Assembly (NCBI GenBank): GCA_041389525.1 | Contig: JAWKRR010000040.1 | Span: 7,011-71,010 of the forward strand | DNA from: JACKFB01 sp041389525 | GTDB taxonomy: Bacteria > Myxococcota_A > UBA9042 > PHBI01 > JACKFB01 | Reading direction: 5' to 3' | DNA: 64,000 nucleotides | Part shown: piece by piece, positions 1 to 9,548 of the stretch | Position numbering within the stretch: the first letter of the stretch is position 1 | Layout of the letters: each line of letters opens with the position of its first letter | Notes under the pieces: generated by a model | Told to the model about the DNA's origin: nothing | The model's database searches: none | What the model saw: the letters and a program-made list of their open reading frames with translations, nothing else | Translations under genes and position numbers: made by a program

Positions 1-1
1 G

Positions 2-1747
2 CTGGATGCGGCGACCTATGACGCGGCGGCGGCGGAGGCGGCGCCGGTGGCCGGGCGGCCGCGGGTGCCGATGGCGGCGGCGGTGGCGGTCGAGGACGAC
101 GCGAAGACGCGGGCCGAGGCGCGGCCGGCGGCGCTGGTGGCGGAGGAGGCGCGGCCGGTCGAGCGGGGCGCGGAGCGGGGCGGGGATCCGCCGACCCAGG
201 CTGAGGCGGGGCCGCCCGCGGCGTGGGCGGCGGAGGAGGCGCGGCCGGTGGTTCGGCGCGCGGAGCCGGCTGGGGATGCGCCGACGCGGGCCGAGGCGGG
301 GCCGCCCGCGGCGCTGGTCGCGGAGACGGCTAAGCCCGAGGTCGCGGCGCCGCCACGGGTGGAGGCCGCGATCGACGAGGCGTTGGACGAGGCGGCGGCG
401 TTGGCGGGGCTCGAGGGGCCTGCGGACGCGTTGGCCGACGTGAGCCCGCGGCCGAGCATGGCGCGTGAGCTTGAGGCGGCGGTGGACGGCTCGGCGATGG
501 GGCCGCTGGCGGAGGCGGAGGAGTCGATCGGGGCTGCGGACTCGGATTTCGAGGAGGCGCCTGACTCTTTGGGACTGGCGGGGGCGCGCGGTGGCGCGGC
601 GGCGGGGAGCGCGGCGGTGCCGTTCGACCCGATGGAGGCGCTCAGCGAGAGCGGTCTGCTGAACTGGCTTGGCGACGAGGACGACATGCCTGGCGCCATT
701 CCGGCGACCGGCTGGGACGGGGGGGAGGACCTCGCGAACTCGGCGGATCTGAACCAGCTGATGGACGGGGGCTACCCCGAGCCGGCGCTGGATGACTTCG
801 AGGCGGAGGTCGACGCGCAGATCGAGGCGGAGGCCGCGCGGCTGGCGGGATCGCGAAGGGCTGGGACTTCGGGGACGGACGCCGGTCCGGAGTCGGAGAT
901 GGACGGGCTGCGAATGCACGGCGCCGAGGTGCCTACCGACGATCCGTTTGGGTTTGCGAGCAGCGGCTCGGGCGAGGCCGCGGCGGTCGCGGCGAGCGAG
1001 ATGGGACCGGAGGATGCCACCGCCATCGGCGCGAGCGTGTCGGCGCCGCGGATGGACGTGGAGGACGCGGAGTTGGAGGTCGGCCCGGGGACGCGCGACG
1101 TGCTCGCCGCGGGGCTCGGGCGTGGACGACGGCGGCGGCTGGTGTGGCGCGCGGCGGCGGCGATGATGGGGACTGTGTTCTTGGGCCTGGTGGGGATCGT
1201 GGCCTGGAAGTTCTTCGCCCAGCCGGTCGGGACCTCACCGGCCGCGGGCCTCGTGGCGAGCGAGGCGAGCGCGGGAGCATCCGCAGAGTCGGAGGGCGCG
1301 CCGGGGGAAGCAGGCGCGGCGAGTGGCGAGGCGGCGTCCGTGGGGCCGCGCGAGCCGGAGGCGCCGGAGCCGTCGTCGGTCGCGGAGTCCAACGCCCTGC
1401 TCTTCGGCGAGGCGGTGGAGGCGCTGAGCGCGGGCTGGCCGGACGACGCCGACGATCGGTTTCGCCTGCTGTTGCGGAGCGATCCGACGGACCAGCGCGG
1501 GATGGCGGGGCTCGCCTCCACGTTGGCGCAGCAGGGCGAGCTCGAGGCGGCGCGCGCCATGCTCGACACGCTGGCGGCCCAAGAGACCAAGGAGCCGAGC
1601 GCCCTGCTCACGCTGGGCTTGGTCGCCCAGCGGCTGGGTGATACAGAGGGAGCGCGGCGCGGACTCGAGCAGTTTATCGAGGCGGCGCCTGAGGACCCGA
1701 GGGCTGAGAAGGTCAGGCGTCTCCTGGCGAGTCTCAGCGCGGGCTAG
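2..1747 (+). CDS. TPR-containing single-pass membrane protein, 5' end cut off by window
   Basis: The frame is open from the first codon of the window, so the true start lies upstream; the first usable internal start is a GTG at 47. The first two thirds are Ala/Glu/Pro-rich and probably disordered. A basic stretch and one hydrophobic segment (nt about 1150-1215, ending in VAWKFF) look like a transmembrane helix. The C-terminal 120 or so residues read as TPR-like helical pairs, with alternating Ala-rich helices and a Leu-Gly-Leu-Val-Ala-Gln turn. This suggests a cytoplasmic low-complexity region and a periplasmic TPR scaffold, but orientation is not certain. tsaD follows after 30 nt on the same strand. 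I do not recognise a named family; partner proteins are unknown. Confidence 0.7.
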   Translation: MDAATYDAAAAEAAPVAGRPRVPMAAAVAVEDDAKTRAEARPAALVAEEARPVERGAERGGDPPTQAEAGPPAAWAAEEARPVVRRAEPAGDAPTRAEAGPPAALVAETAKPEVAAPPRVEAAIDEALDEAAALAGLEGPADALADVSPRPSMARELEAAVDGSAMGPLAEAEESIGAADSDFEEAPDSLGLAGARGGAAAGSAAVPFDPMEALSESGLLNWLGDEDDMPGAIPATGWDGGEDLANSADLNQLMDGGYPEPALDDFEAEVDAQIEAEAARLAGSRRAGTSGTDAGPESEMDGLRMHGAEVPTDDPFGFASSGSGEAAAVAASEMGPEDATAIGASVSAPRMDVEDAELEVGPGTRDVLAAGLGRGRRRRLVWRAAAAMMGTVFLGLVGIVAWKFFAQPVGTSPAAGLVASEASAGASAESEGAPGEAGAASGEAASVGPREPEAPEPSSVAESNALLFGEAVEALSAGWPDDADDRFRLLLRSDPTDQRGMAGLASTLAQQGELEAARAMLDTLAAQETKEPSALLTLGLVAQRLGDTEGARRGLEQFIEAAPEDPRAEKVRRLLASLSAG

Positions 1748-1777
1748 CTTGCCGCCCCGGTGGCGACGTGAGGCTGC

Positions 1778-2827
<1,050 letters not shown>

Positions 2828-2829
2828 CG

Positions 2830-3603
2830 ATGCGGGCGGACAAGCGGCTCGGGCAGCATTTTCTCGTGGATCCGGCGGTGCTCCGGGAGATCTGCGACAT
2901 CGCGGACGTCGAGCACAGCGCGGGGGTGCTGGAGATCGGGCCTGGCGAGGGCGCGCTGACGGCGTTTCTGGCCGCCAGCAGCAAGCCGGTCATCGCGCTG
3001 GAGAAGGACCCGCGGGCGGTCATCGAGGTGCGCCAGCGCCTGGGCGACCGGGTGCAGGTGGTCGAGGGCGACGCGCTGGAGGCCGACCTGGGCGCGCTGC
3101 TGCCCGTGGCCGAGCCCGGGGGACGCCGGCCGATCGTCGTCGGGAACCTCCCTTATAATGTGGGGACCGCGATCTTTCGACGCCTGCTCGCCCTCGGCAT
3201 GCGGGTGGAGCGGATGGTGCTGATGCTGCAGCGCGAGGTGGCCGACCGCATCACCGCGGTGCCCGGGACTCGGGAGCATGGGTTGCTGACGGTGTCGACG
3301 GCGCTGCGAGCGCGGGCGTGGCAGGTGGGGGTCGTCCCAGCGACCGCGTTTCGCCCGCAGCCAAAGGTCGAGTCGGCGCTGCTGCTGGTGGAACCGCTCT
3401 CGGCGCCGCGGCTGGACGACGAGGAAGAGGCGGAGTTTCTGACCTTGGTCGCCAGCATCTCCCAGTCCCGGCGCAAGACGCTGTCCAACTCGGTCGTGGA
3501 CACCAAGGCGCTCGAGGCCGTCGGGATCGACCCGCGCGCGCGCCCGGAGACGCTGGACCTGGAGACGCTGTTGGCGCTGCACCGTGCGCTGCGCTCGCGC
3601 TGA
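2830..3603 (+). CDS. rsmA: 16S rRNA dimethyladenosine transferase RsmA (KsgA)
   Basis: RsmA dimethylates the two adjacent adenosines (A1518/A1519 in E. coli numbering) near the 3' end of 16S rRNA, using S-adenosylmethionine, late in 30S assembly. The protein has the family start (KRLGQHFLVD), the SAM-binding motif EIGPGEGALT, the acidic EKD following strand 2, and the catalytic NLPYN at residues 106-110. Its 257 residues fit the family. It begins 2 nt after the tsaD stop, implying translational coupling and a small tRNA/rRNA-modification operon. Confidence 0.96.
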   Translation: MRADKRLGQHFLVDPAVLREICDIADVEHSAGVLEIGPGEGALTAFLAASSKPVIALEKDPRAVIEVRQRLGDRVQVVEGDALEADLGALLPVAEPGGRRPIVVGNLPYNVGTAIFRRLLALGMRVERMVLMLQREVADRITAVPGTREHGLLTVSTALRARAWQVGVVPATAFRPQPKVESALLLVEPLSAPRLDDEEEAEFLTLVASISQSRRKTLSNSVVDTKALEAVGIDPRARPETLDLETLLALHRALRSR

Positions 3604-3694
3604 CTTGACACTGAGTGCCACGGTGCCGTTGCTTGAGCCGCGGGCTAACACTAGTCTCGGTCGCGGCTGACTCCCCTGACGCTGGAGCCTGACA

Positions 3695-5218
3695 TTGGCC
3701 CTTGAATCCCGTCGCTGGCGCCTGCACCGAATCGTGTCGGCCATGATCCTGACGTGCAGCGCCGTATTGCCGGCGGCCGCGAACGAAGCGGACGGCTTCC
3801 ACCTGGGCACCGACGGGCGCGTGCGCCTGCGAGAGACCGTGCTGACCTCGTTTCCGCTAGACGGAGACGGCTTCGAGCACGACCAGCGCCAGTTCGCGAC
3901 GGCGCTCTTGCGGCTGCGCGGCTACCTGCTGATGCCGAAGGAGTTCCAGATCCACGTCGGCCTGCAGGTGCTGGACGGGCAGTTCTTCGGCGACGAGAGC
4001 CGGGTCGGCGGCGACGCGATTCAGCGCCCGTGGCGCAACACCCGCGTGCAGAGTCAGCTGCTGCTGCGCGAGATGTGGCTGCAGGTGCCCGTCGGCATCG
4101 GCGTGCTGCGGGTGGGGCGGATGCCGTCGAACTGGGGCCTGGGGCTGCTGGCCAACGGCGGCGACGAGGAGGCATCGCCCTTCAACGACGTCACCCACGG
4201 CGACATCGTCAACCGCGCGGTGCTCATCGCGCGCCCGCTGCAGCCCTTCAAGCTGGGCCGGGCGAGCAAGGCGCTGCATCTGGTGCTGGGGGCCGATCTG
4301 GTCGAGCGCGACGAGCTGACCAACCGCGAAGACGGCGACCGCGCGTGGCAGGTGGTCGGCGCGCTGCTGTGGCGCGAGGCGAAGCTGGACCTTGGCGTCT
4401 ACGTGGCGCATCGAGACCTCAAGCGCGACAACGACGCGACGATCAAGGCGACGGCCGTCGACGCGTACGGGAAGTGGCGCGGCGACGTCACCGAACGCTA
4501 CCAGCTTGAGACGGCCTTTGAGGGCGCGGCGATCTTCGGCACGACCGACGAGTTCCGCTTCGACGGCGCACCCAAGGAGCTCGACATCCGCCAGTTTGGC
4601 CTGGTCGCGCGGGCGACCCTGACCGACCTGGGCGGGCCCATGGACTACCGGCTGGAGTTGGGCTTCGCGTCAGGCGACAACGACGCCCAGGACGGGACGC
4701 TGCGGGCCTTCCGCTTCGACCCGGCCTACAAGGCGTCGATGATCCTGTTCGACGAGGTGCTGGGGCGGGCCTCGGCGCGGGGCTACGACCGGGTGACCGA
4801 CCCCGGGCTGTCGGGCACGCCGCCGCCTGGGATCGAGCGCTCGCCCACTCAGGGCGCGGTCACCAACGCCGTCTACTTGGCGCCGGTGGTGGGCGCGACG
4901 GGCCTGGACGGGAAGCTGCGCGGGATGGTCGGGGCGCTCTTCGCGTTCGCCCCCGGCGACGTGGTCGACCCCTACGCGGCCGCCACGGCCGGCGGCTTCA
5001 ACCGCAGCGCGTGGGGCAAGAGCAACGCCCACGGGTTTCTCGGCTGGGAGGGCCAGCTCGGCGCCGAGTTCCGCGTCAAGCACGGCAAGCACGTCGTCGC
5101 GAGCGTCGGCGCCCAGTACGGGGTCTTCGTCCCGGGCGCGGCGCTCAAGGCGGGCGACGGCCAGCAGGACCCGGGCGTCATCCACAAGCTGCGCCTGATG
5201 ACCGATTTGCGCTGGTAG
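3695..5218 (+). CDS. predicted outer-membrane beta-barrel protein
   Basis: The 507 residues begin with a basic n-region and a hydrophobic core ending in AAANEA, a plausible Sec signal peptide. The mature part is rich in alternating short amphipathic segments with many Tyr, Phe, Trp, Arg and Asp residues (for example RVGRMPSNWGLGLLANGG, typical of barrel or porin-like proteins) and ends in Trp (LRW), close to the aromatic C-terminal residue of barrel insertion signals. No Cys in the mature part. The start is TTG at 3695; an ATG at 3743 would leave a much shorter signal sequence. It follows rsmA by 91 nt. I cannot name the family or substrate. Confidence 0.65.
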   Translation: MALESRRWRLHRIVSAMILTCSAVLPAAANEADGFHLGTDGRVRLRETVLTSFPLDGDGFEHDQRQFATALLRLRGYLLMPKEFQIHVGLQVLDGQFFGDESRVGGDAIQRPWRNTRVQSQLLLREMWLQVPVGIGVLRVGRMPSNWGLGLLANGGDEEASPFNDVTHGDIVNRAVLIARPLQPFKLGRASKALHLVLGADLVERDELTNREDGDRAWQVVGALLWREAKLDLGVYVAHRDLKRDNDATIKATAVDAYGKWRGDVTERYQLETAFEGAAIFGTTDEFRFDGAPKELDIRQFGLVARATLTDLGGPMDYRLELGFASGDNDAQDGTLRAFRFDPAYKASMILFDEVLGRASARGYDRVTDPGLSGTPPPGIERSPTQGAVTNAVYLAPVVGATGLDGKLRGMVGALFAFAPGDVVDPYAAATAGGFNRSAWGKSNAHGFLGWEGQLGAEFRVKHGKHVVASVGAQYGVFVPGAALKAGDGQQDPGVIHKLRLMTDLRW

Positions 5219-5253
5219 CTCCTCGCGAATCGGAGGATTCCAGCGCGGCCGGG

Positions 5254-5730
5254 TCAGGGGGCCGTGGCGCTCGCGGCGACCTCGGGCTGAATCAGCCAGG
5301 TCACCCGCAGCACGCGGCCGTCGCGCACCAACTGGATCGCCAGGTGGTCGGCGTCGGCCAGGGACTTCCAGACGGCCATGAACTCTTCCGGCCGGCCGAT
5401 GGGCTGGTCGTTGACCCGCTGGATGATGTCGCCGGCGCGGATGGCGCGGGTCTCGAGCTCCGGGTTGTTGGCGAAGAGCGACAGGAGCTGAAAGCCCGTG
5501 TAGCGCCCGTTCACCATGGCGGGGCGGACGGCGACCCGGTGGATGAACCACGAGGGACCGCGGGCGATGACCGCGTCGAAGGCCGGCTTCGAGATGACGA
5601 AGTCCTCCGTCGCCTCGTCGGGCTCCAGCGTGATGTGGCCGCCCGAGCGCGACGGCCCGTCCGCGGCGCAGGCGGCCGCTGTGAGGGGGAACACGGAGGC
5701 GCACAGGACGATGATGAGTAGGCTACGCAT
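5254..5730 (-). CDS. small exported PDZ-like protein
   Basis: A 158-residue protein with an N-terminal signal sequence (MRSLLIIVLCASVFPLTAAAC), which could be cut by signal peptidase I or as a weak lipobox. The C-terminal half reads as a PDZ domain of the kind in type II secretion GspC or DegP-type proteins: a GFQLLSLF strand, then IRAGDIIQRVNDQPIGRPEEF (carboxylate-loop and helix), then a strand with IQLVRDGRVLRVTW. It may bind C-terminal peptides of an envelope partner. No other secretion genes are adjacent, so a specific GspC role is not supported. It converges on the barrel protein gene with a 35-nt gap. Confidence 0.65.
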   Translation of the reverse strand: MRSLLIIVLCASVFPLTAAACAADGPSRSGGHITLEPDEATEDFVISKPAFDAVIARGPSWFIHRVAVRPAMVNGRYTGFQLLSLFANNPELETRAIRAGDIIQRVNDQPIGRPEEFMAVWKSLADADHLAIQLVRDGRVLRVTWLIQPEVAASATAP

Positions 5731-5818
5731 GGCCGAATCATCCCCGCGAGCGATGGAGCGTCAACTTTAGCGGGTCGCGCCGCGCGGACCGTGGCGGCGA
5801 GCCGGGCGCCCGGGGCGG

Positions 5819-6148
5819 CTACTCTGAGAACGCCGTGCAGAAGCCCGACGGGCCGCTGAGGTCGTCGCAGAGGTACTCCGAGCGGCAGTCGTCGTTGGCG
5901 CTGCAGGCGCGCATGCAGAAGCTGGTGTCGAGGTCGAAGCGCACGCAGAGCGCCTCGTCGGGGCAGTCGCGGTCCTCGCAGGCGCGCGAGGTACAGTAGC
6001 CGCCGGGCAGCGAACGCTCGCAGTAGAGGCCGCTGCCGCAGTCCGCGTCGGTCGAGCAGCTGTCGCCGATCAGGGTGCGGCACCCGCCGAAGAGGCTCGC
6101 GGCCAGCAGCAGCGCGGCGAATAGGATGGGGATGAGGCGTGCGTTCAT
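5819..6148 (-). CDS. small Cys-rich lipoprotein
   Basis: An exported protein of about 109 residues. The signal sequence ends in LFGGC, a good lipobox, so it is probably lipidated at that Cys. The mature chain carries about a dozen cysteines in a spaced pattern (CSTDADCGSGLYC and similar), as in the disulfide-rich modules common in myxobacterial and bradymonad surface proteins. I chose the ATG at 6148 over an upstream in-frame start at 6166 because the signal peptide begins there and a promoter-like TAGCTT lies 8 nt upstream. Function unknown. Confidence 0.72.
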   Translation of the reverse strand: MNARLIPILFAALLLAASLFGGCRTLIGDSCSTDADCGSGLYCERSLPGGYCTSRACEDRDCPDEALCVRFDLDTSFCMRACSANDDCRSEYLCDDLSGPSGFCTAFSE

Positions 6149-6156
6149 GGCGGCGG

Positions 6157-6185
6157 AAGCTAGCACACCCCAGTGACGGCTCCAA
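6157..6185 (-). promoter_or_regulatory. candidate promoter of the Cys-rich lipoprotein gene
   Basis: On the minus strand TTGGAG (6185-6180) and TAGCTT (6162-6157) are separated by exactly 17 nt. Only 8 nt separate the -10 from the ATG at 6148, so transcription would start at or next to the start codon, giving a leaderless mRNA. Confidence 0.4.
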
Positions 6186-6253
6186 CGACTAGCGCGATCT
6201 CGGGCGGGCCTCTCGCGAAGGGGCGACGAACGGGCGGGCGGCTCTGCTAGGAT

Positions 6254-7186
6254 GTGGCGGTGGATACGCCTTCGTACCGCGCGCTCTTCGAGAGCGGCGA
6301 GCTCTCACGACGCGTGCGCCTGGCCCGGGCGGCGCTTGGGAGCTGCCGCGTCTGCCCGCGGAACTGCGACGTGGACCGGCTGGCGGACGCGAGGGCGGTC
6401 TGCCACACGGGGCGGCGGGCGCGGGTCTCGACCTGGTACGCGCACTTCGGCGAGGAGCTGGCGCTGCGGGGCCACCGTGGCAGCGGGACGATCTTCTTCG
6501 GAGCCTGCAATCTCCAGTGCTTCTTCTGCCAGAACCACGAGATCTCGCAGGCCGGCGCGGCCCAAGAGGTCGACGCGGAGGCGCTGGCCTCGATGATGCT
6601 GTCGCTGCAGGAACAAGGCTGCCACAACATCAACTGGGTCACGCCGGAGCACGTGGTGCCGCAAGCGCTCGAGGCGCTTGAAATAGCGGCAGCCCGAGAT
6701 CTGCGGCTGCCCATCGTCTACAACAGCAGCGGGTACGACAGCCTCGAGACCTTGCGCTGGCTGGACGGGGTCGTGGACATCTACATGCCCGACTTCAAGG
6801 TGTGGTCGGCCGAGCTGGGGCGGCGCTACCTGAAGGCGGCGGACTACGGCGAGGTGGCGCGGGCGGCCATCGCGGAGATGGCTCGGCAGGTGGGGCCGCT
6901 GGTGTGCGACAGCGCCGGAATCGCGAGGCGCGGGCTGATGATTCGGCACCTGGTCATGCCCGGGATCGCGGAGGAGTCGGCGGCGATCTTTGGCTGGCTG
7001 CGCGAGGCGGTGGGGCCGGAGACGTGGGTGCATGTGATGGACCAGTACGCGCCGCTCTACCGCTCGGAGCGGCGGCCGGAGATCGACCGGGTGGTCAGCA
7101 GCGACGAGTGGCGGGCGACGCTGGAGGCGGCGCGGCGGGCCGGGTTGACGCGGTTTGAGGGGATCACGCCGCTGCCGATCGGGTAG
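6254..7186 (+). CDS. radical SAM protein, pyruvate formate-lyase activating enzyme-like
   Basis: A 310-residue cytoplasmic radical SAM enzyme. The cluster motif CxxxCxxC is CNLQCFFC (C85, C89, C92), followed by QNHEISQAG, a pattern typical of the uncharacterised PflA-like group (COG1313 type). An N-terminal Cys set (C31, C34, C38) precedes it and may bind a second metal or cluster. No glycyl-radical enzyme gene is adjacent, so a true PFL-activase role is not supported; the substrate is unknown. The start is GTG at 6254; a second GTG at 6260 is also possible. Confidence 0.8.
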   Translation: MAVDTPSYRALFESGELSRRVRLARAALGSCRVCPRNCDVDRLADARAVCHTGRRARVSTWYAHFGEELALRGHRGSGTIFFGACNLQCFFCQNHEISQAGAAQEVDAEALASMMLSLQEQGCHNINWVTPEHVVPQALEALEIAAARDLRLPIVYNSSGYDSLETLRWLDGVVDIYMPDFKVWSAELGRRYLKAADYGEVARAAIAEMARQVGPLVCDSAGIARRGLMIRHLVMPGIAEESAAIFGWLREAVGPETWVHVMDQYAPLYRSERRPEIDRVVSSDEWRATLEAARRAGLTRFEGITPLPIG

Positions 7187-7204
7187 GGGCGGCGCGGCCC
7201 GCGG

Positions 7205-8314
7205 TCAGGGCGCTTCGGGGGACTCGGGGGGCTCGGTGGGCTCGCCCGGATCGGCCGCTGGCGACTCGGCGTCGAGGAGCGCGAGGCGCTCGGGGAAGGT
7301 CTGCGCGCCCGAGGCGCCGACGAGCTTGTTGACCCAGTCCTGAAAGCGCGCGCGCAGGTAGCTGGGCATGGCGTTCGCGCGGATATCGGCCGCGACCTCG
7401 GGGTCGTCGGGGCCCTTGTGAACCGCGGGCTCGTGGGCCTTCTTCATGACGATGTGCCAGCCGAAGGGCGACTGCTGGGGCGGCTGGATGACGCCGAAGG
7501 GCGCGTCGGTGACGGCCCGGGCGACGTTCTCGGCGATGACGTCGTAGCCCTTCTGCTCCTCGTGCGGCTTGGCGGGATCGTAGTAAAACGCCTGCTCGCG
7601 ATACGAGAAGTTCGGCCAGCGGAGCTCGTTGTCAGCGCGGTACTTGCGCATCACGGCGTCCACCTTGTCGATGTCGGGCTCGACGGGCGCGGTCAGGGCC
7701 TTGAGCTCGGTGTAGATCTCCTGCATCACCCGCCCGGACTCATCGAAACACTGAAGGATCTCCTCGGTGTCGCAGCGCTCGGTGGCGGCGGCGCAGCAGC
7801 TGAGCATCAGGTAGGCCATGTTCCAGGCGTCGTGGTGGTCGAAGCGCTGACGCACCTTGGGGACGGCGTAGATGGCGCGGACCTGTTCGATGGGCATGTC
7901 CTCGGGCCGCACCGTCGCCTCGAATGCGCGGAGGGTGGCTTGGCCGAGGGCCTCGCGCCAGGCGCGCTGGGGGGCGGGCTGGCGGTCCAGACCGAGGCGG
8001 ACGGCCTGCTGGGCGAGGACCTCGAGCTCGATGAGGCGGTCGAGGGTCTGTCGGGCGTCGAGGTCGTCGCTGGCGGCTTGGGATGCGCGGACGGCGGCGA
8101 GGGTGATGGGGGCGCCGGCGACGCGGGCGAGCACGGTGTCGTCGGGGGCGGCGCGGGCCCAGGCCGGGTCGGTGAAATCGGTGACGTGGGGGGCCTCGAT
8201 GAGGGTGGGGCCGGTGGTCGGGGCTGGCGGGGGCGGGGCGTCGGCGCAGGCCAGGAGCGTGGCGGCGGCGGCGAGGGCCAGCAGCGGGCGGAGGCGCGGT
8301 AGGCGGGTGAGCAT
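7205..8314 (-). CDS. parvulin-like peptidyl-prolyl isomerase lipoprotein
   Basis: A 369-residue exported protein with a signal sequence ending in the lipobox LLAC, then a Pro-rich linker. Residues about 60-100 (VLARVAGAPITLAAVRA) resemble the N-terminal chaperone segment of SurA/PpiC proteins; around residues 290-320 the segment FGVIQPPQQSPFGWHIVMK is the end of a PpiC rotamase domain. A Cys-rich insertion (SCCAAATERCDTEEILQC) is unusual. It probably folds envelope or outer-membrane proteins. Its ATG overlaps the TGA of the 65-aa gene by one base (TGATG), so it is translationally coupled. The frame upstream stays open through the whole operon; see the homopolymer finding. Confidence 0.75.
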   Translation of the reverse strand: MLTRLPRLRPLLALAAAATLLACADAPPPPAPTTGPTLIEAPHVTDFTDPAWARAAPDDTVLARVAGAPITLAAVRASQAASDDLDARQTLDRLIELEVLAQQAVRLGLDRQPAPQRAWREALGQATLRAFEATVRPEDMPIEQVRAIYAVPKVRQRFDHHDAWNMAYLMLSCCAAATERCDTEEILQCFDESGRVMQEIYTELKALTAPVEPDIDKVDAVMRKYRADNELRWPNFSYREQAFYYDPAKPHEEQKGYDVIAENVARAVTDAPFGVIQPPQQSPFGWHIVMKKAHEPAVHKGPDDPEVAADIRANAMPSYLRARFQDWVNKLVGASGAQTFPERLALLDAESPAADPGEPTEPPESPEAP

Positions 8315-8511
8315 CAGCGGGACCTCAAGCGGAGGACGACGCCGAGGCGGGCCATCTCGACACCGGCGCGCAGGACGGCGAGGCCGACGAGCACGTGGAG
8401 GAGGCCGGCCAGGTAGTCGTGATCGAGGAGGAATTGGCTGGATGTGTGGAACATCCAGAGGGCGGCGGCGAGGAGGAGGATGGCCGCGAGCCAGAACATG
8501 AAGCTCTTCAT
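8314..8511 (-). CDS. 65-residue membrane protein
   Basis: A very small protein made almost entirely of two hydrophobic helices (MFWLAAILLLAAALWMF and a second Leu/Val/Ala-rich stretch) joined by a short His-Asp-Tyr loop, with a basic tail ending LRLRSR, consistent with an inner-membrane hairpin. It begins 3 nt after the preceding membrane gene and overlaps the isomerase gene by one base. Its role is unknown; its position suggests a small subunit or helper of its neighbours. Confidence 0.6.
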   Translation of the reverse strand: MKSFMFWLAAILLLAAALWMFHTSSQFLLDHDYLAGLLHVLVGLAVLRAGVEMARLGVVLRLRSR

Positions 8512-8514
8512 CGG

Positions 8515-9214
8515 TCAGGTCCCGAGGCCGTAGATGGCGAGGATGATGGAGCCGAGGAGGACGGCCGCCAGCAGGGAGAGCAAGAGGGCGGGGGTCGACG
8601 CGCGGCGTTCGGCGAGGACGACGCCGAGCCAGGTCTCGCGGGCGCGGGGGTCGAGCCAGAGGTCGGCGATGTCGCCGCGGGCGGTGCGGACGCCGAACCA
8701 GCCGGCGACGGCGGTGCCGATGAGGAGGGAGAGCTGGGCGGCGATGGGGTCGGGCGGGGAGCCGGCGCGGAGGACCGGGGCGAGGAAGGCGGCGAAGAGG
8801 AGGACGGAGACCGCCGTGGCGGCCAGCGGGAGGGCGTGGTCGCGGAGGTTCCAGGGGGGGGGGGGGGGGGGGGAGGGGGCCGGGGGAGCGGACGGCGAGG
8901 GCGACGAAGGCGGCGGCGAGGGCGGCGACGGCGGCGAGGGCGGCGAGGCCGAAGGCGCCGTCGTAGACGAGGGGGCCGGTGAGGCGCGGGGCGGCGACCA
9001 GCGCGGGGAGGTGGGCGAGGGGGTAGACGCCGAGGGCGAGCCAGCGCGCGGGGTGGAGGGCGGCGGCGATGAGGGCGAGGAAGGGGAGGCCGATGAGGGC
9101 GGCGCTGCCGGCTGGCAAGGCGGTGCCGGTCCACGCGGTGACGTGGAGGGCCGGCAGCAGGACGAGCAGCGAAGTGTGGGCGGCGCCAACGCCGAGCAGA
9201 TTGAGCCTGCGCAT
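8515..9214 (-). CDS. multi-pass membrane protein, frameshifted in a 20-C tract
   Basis: From ATG 9214 the frame encodes at least four hydrophobic helices (start MRRLNLLGVGAAH), then reaches the C20 tract (plus strand G, 8854-8873). As written, translation leaves the gene there. The next frame, entered if the tract were 19, 16 or 22 bases, continues WNLRDHALPLAAT and adds three more helices before the stop at 8515. The combined product of about 232 residues is a plausible seven-helix integral membrane protein with a polyproline loop. No family recognised. The gene is either phase-variable, disrupted, or affected by a sequencing error in the homopolymer. Confidence 0.6.
8854..8873. repeat. 20-base G/C homopolymer inside a coding region
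   Basis: Twenty consecutive G on the plus strand (C on the coding strand), followed by A and five more G. It encodes prolines in a loop between predicted membrane helices and sits exactly where the two frames of the membrane gene meet. Tracts of this length in coding DNA are typical sites of slipped-strand mispairing, and also of sequencing error. Confidence 0.95.
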
Positions 9215-9548
9215 GCGCGGCATCATAGCGAGTGTGGGGGGTGCGGCCAAGGCGGGGATGTGGGCGGGCGTGATCCGGCGCGGCCGTCGGTAATCCCGCG
9301 CCGATGCGGGTCTGCGTGGGGGCGTCGGGGCTGGGGCGGGCGGTGGTCAGGCGCTTGCGGGGTATGCTAGGAATCCCAGCAAGGCGCGCGGCGGTGTCGC
9401 ATCGCCGCCGAGGGCAGGAAGCCATGGCGCTGGTCCTGGCGAGGCGCCAAGACACGAAGCTGTGATGGCGGTGGCCGCGCCGTAGAAACGTGTGGGGCGG
9501 TGCTCGAATCCGAGCCCGCGAAGGCTCTGAGACCGTGGGTCGGAGACG
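9215..9548. other. 334-nt divergent intergenic region
   Basis: Separates the membrane-protein operon (minus) from the E1 dehydrogenase gene (plus), so it should hold two promoters. A TATGCT at 9363-9368 is a possible -10 for the plus strand, but no good -35 lies at the right distance. A 13-codon ORF starts at ATG 9424. I recognise no riboswitch, tRNA or repeat. Confidence 0.4.

Noticed and set aside
3605..3633. TTGACA promoter before the barrel protein gene
   Set aside because: The -35 is perfect, but no hexamer like a -10 lies 16-18 nt downstream.
9215..9548. Riboswitch or tRNA in the gap before the E1 gene
   Set aside because: A string resembling the T-arm (GCTCGAATCC) occurs near 9505, but no cloverleaf can be drawn, and no riboswitch boxes are seen.
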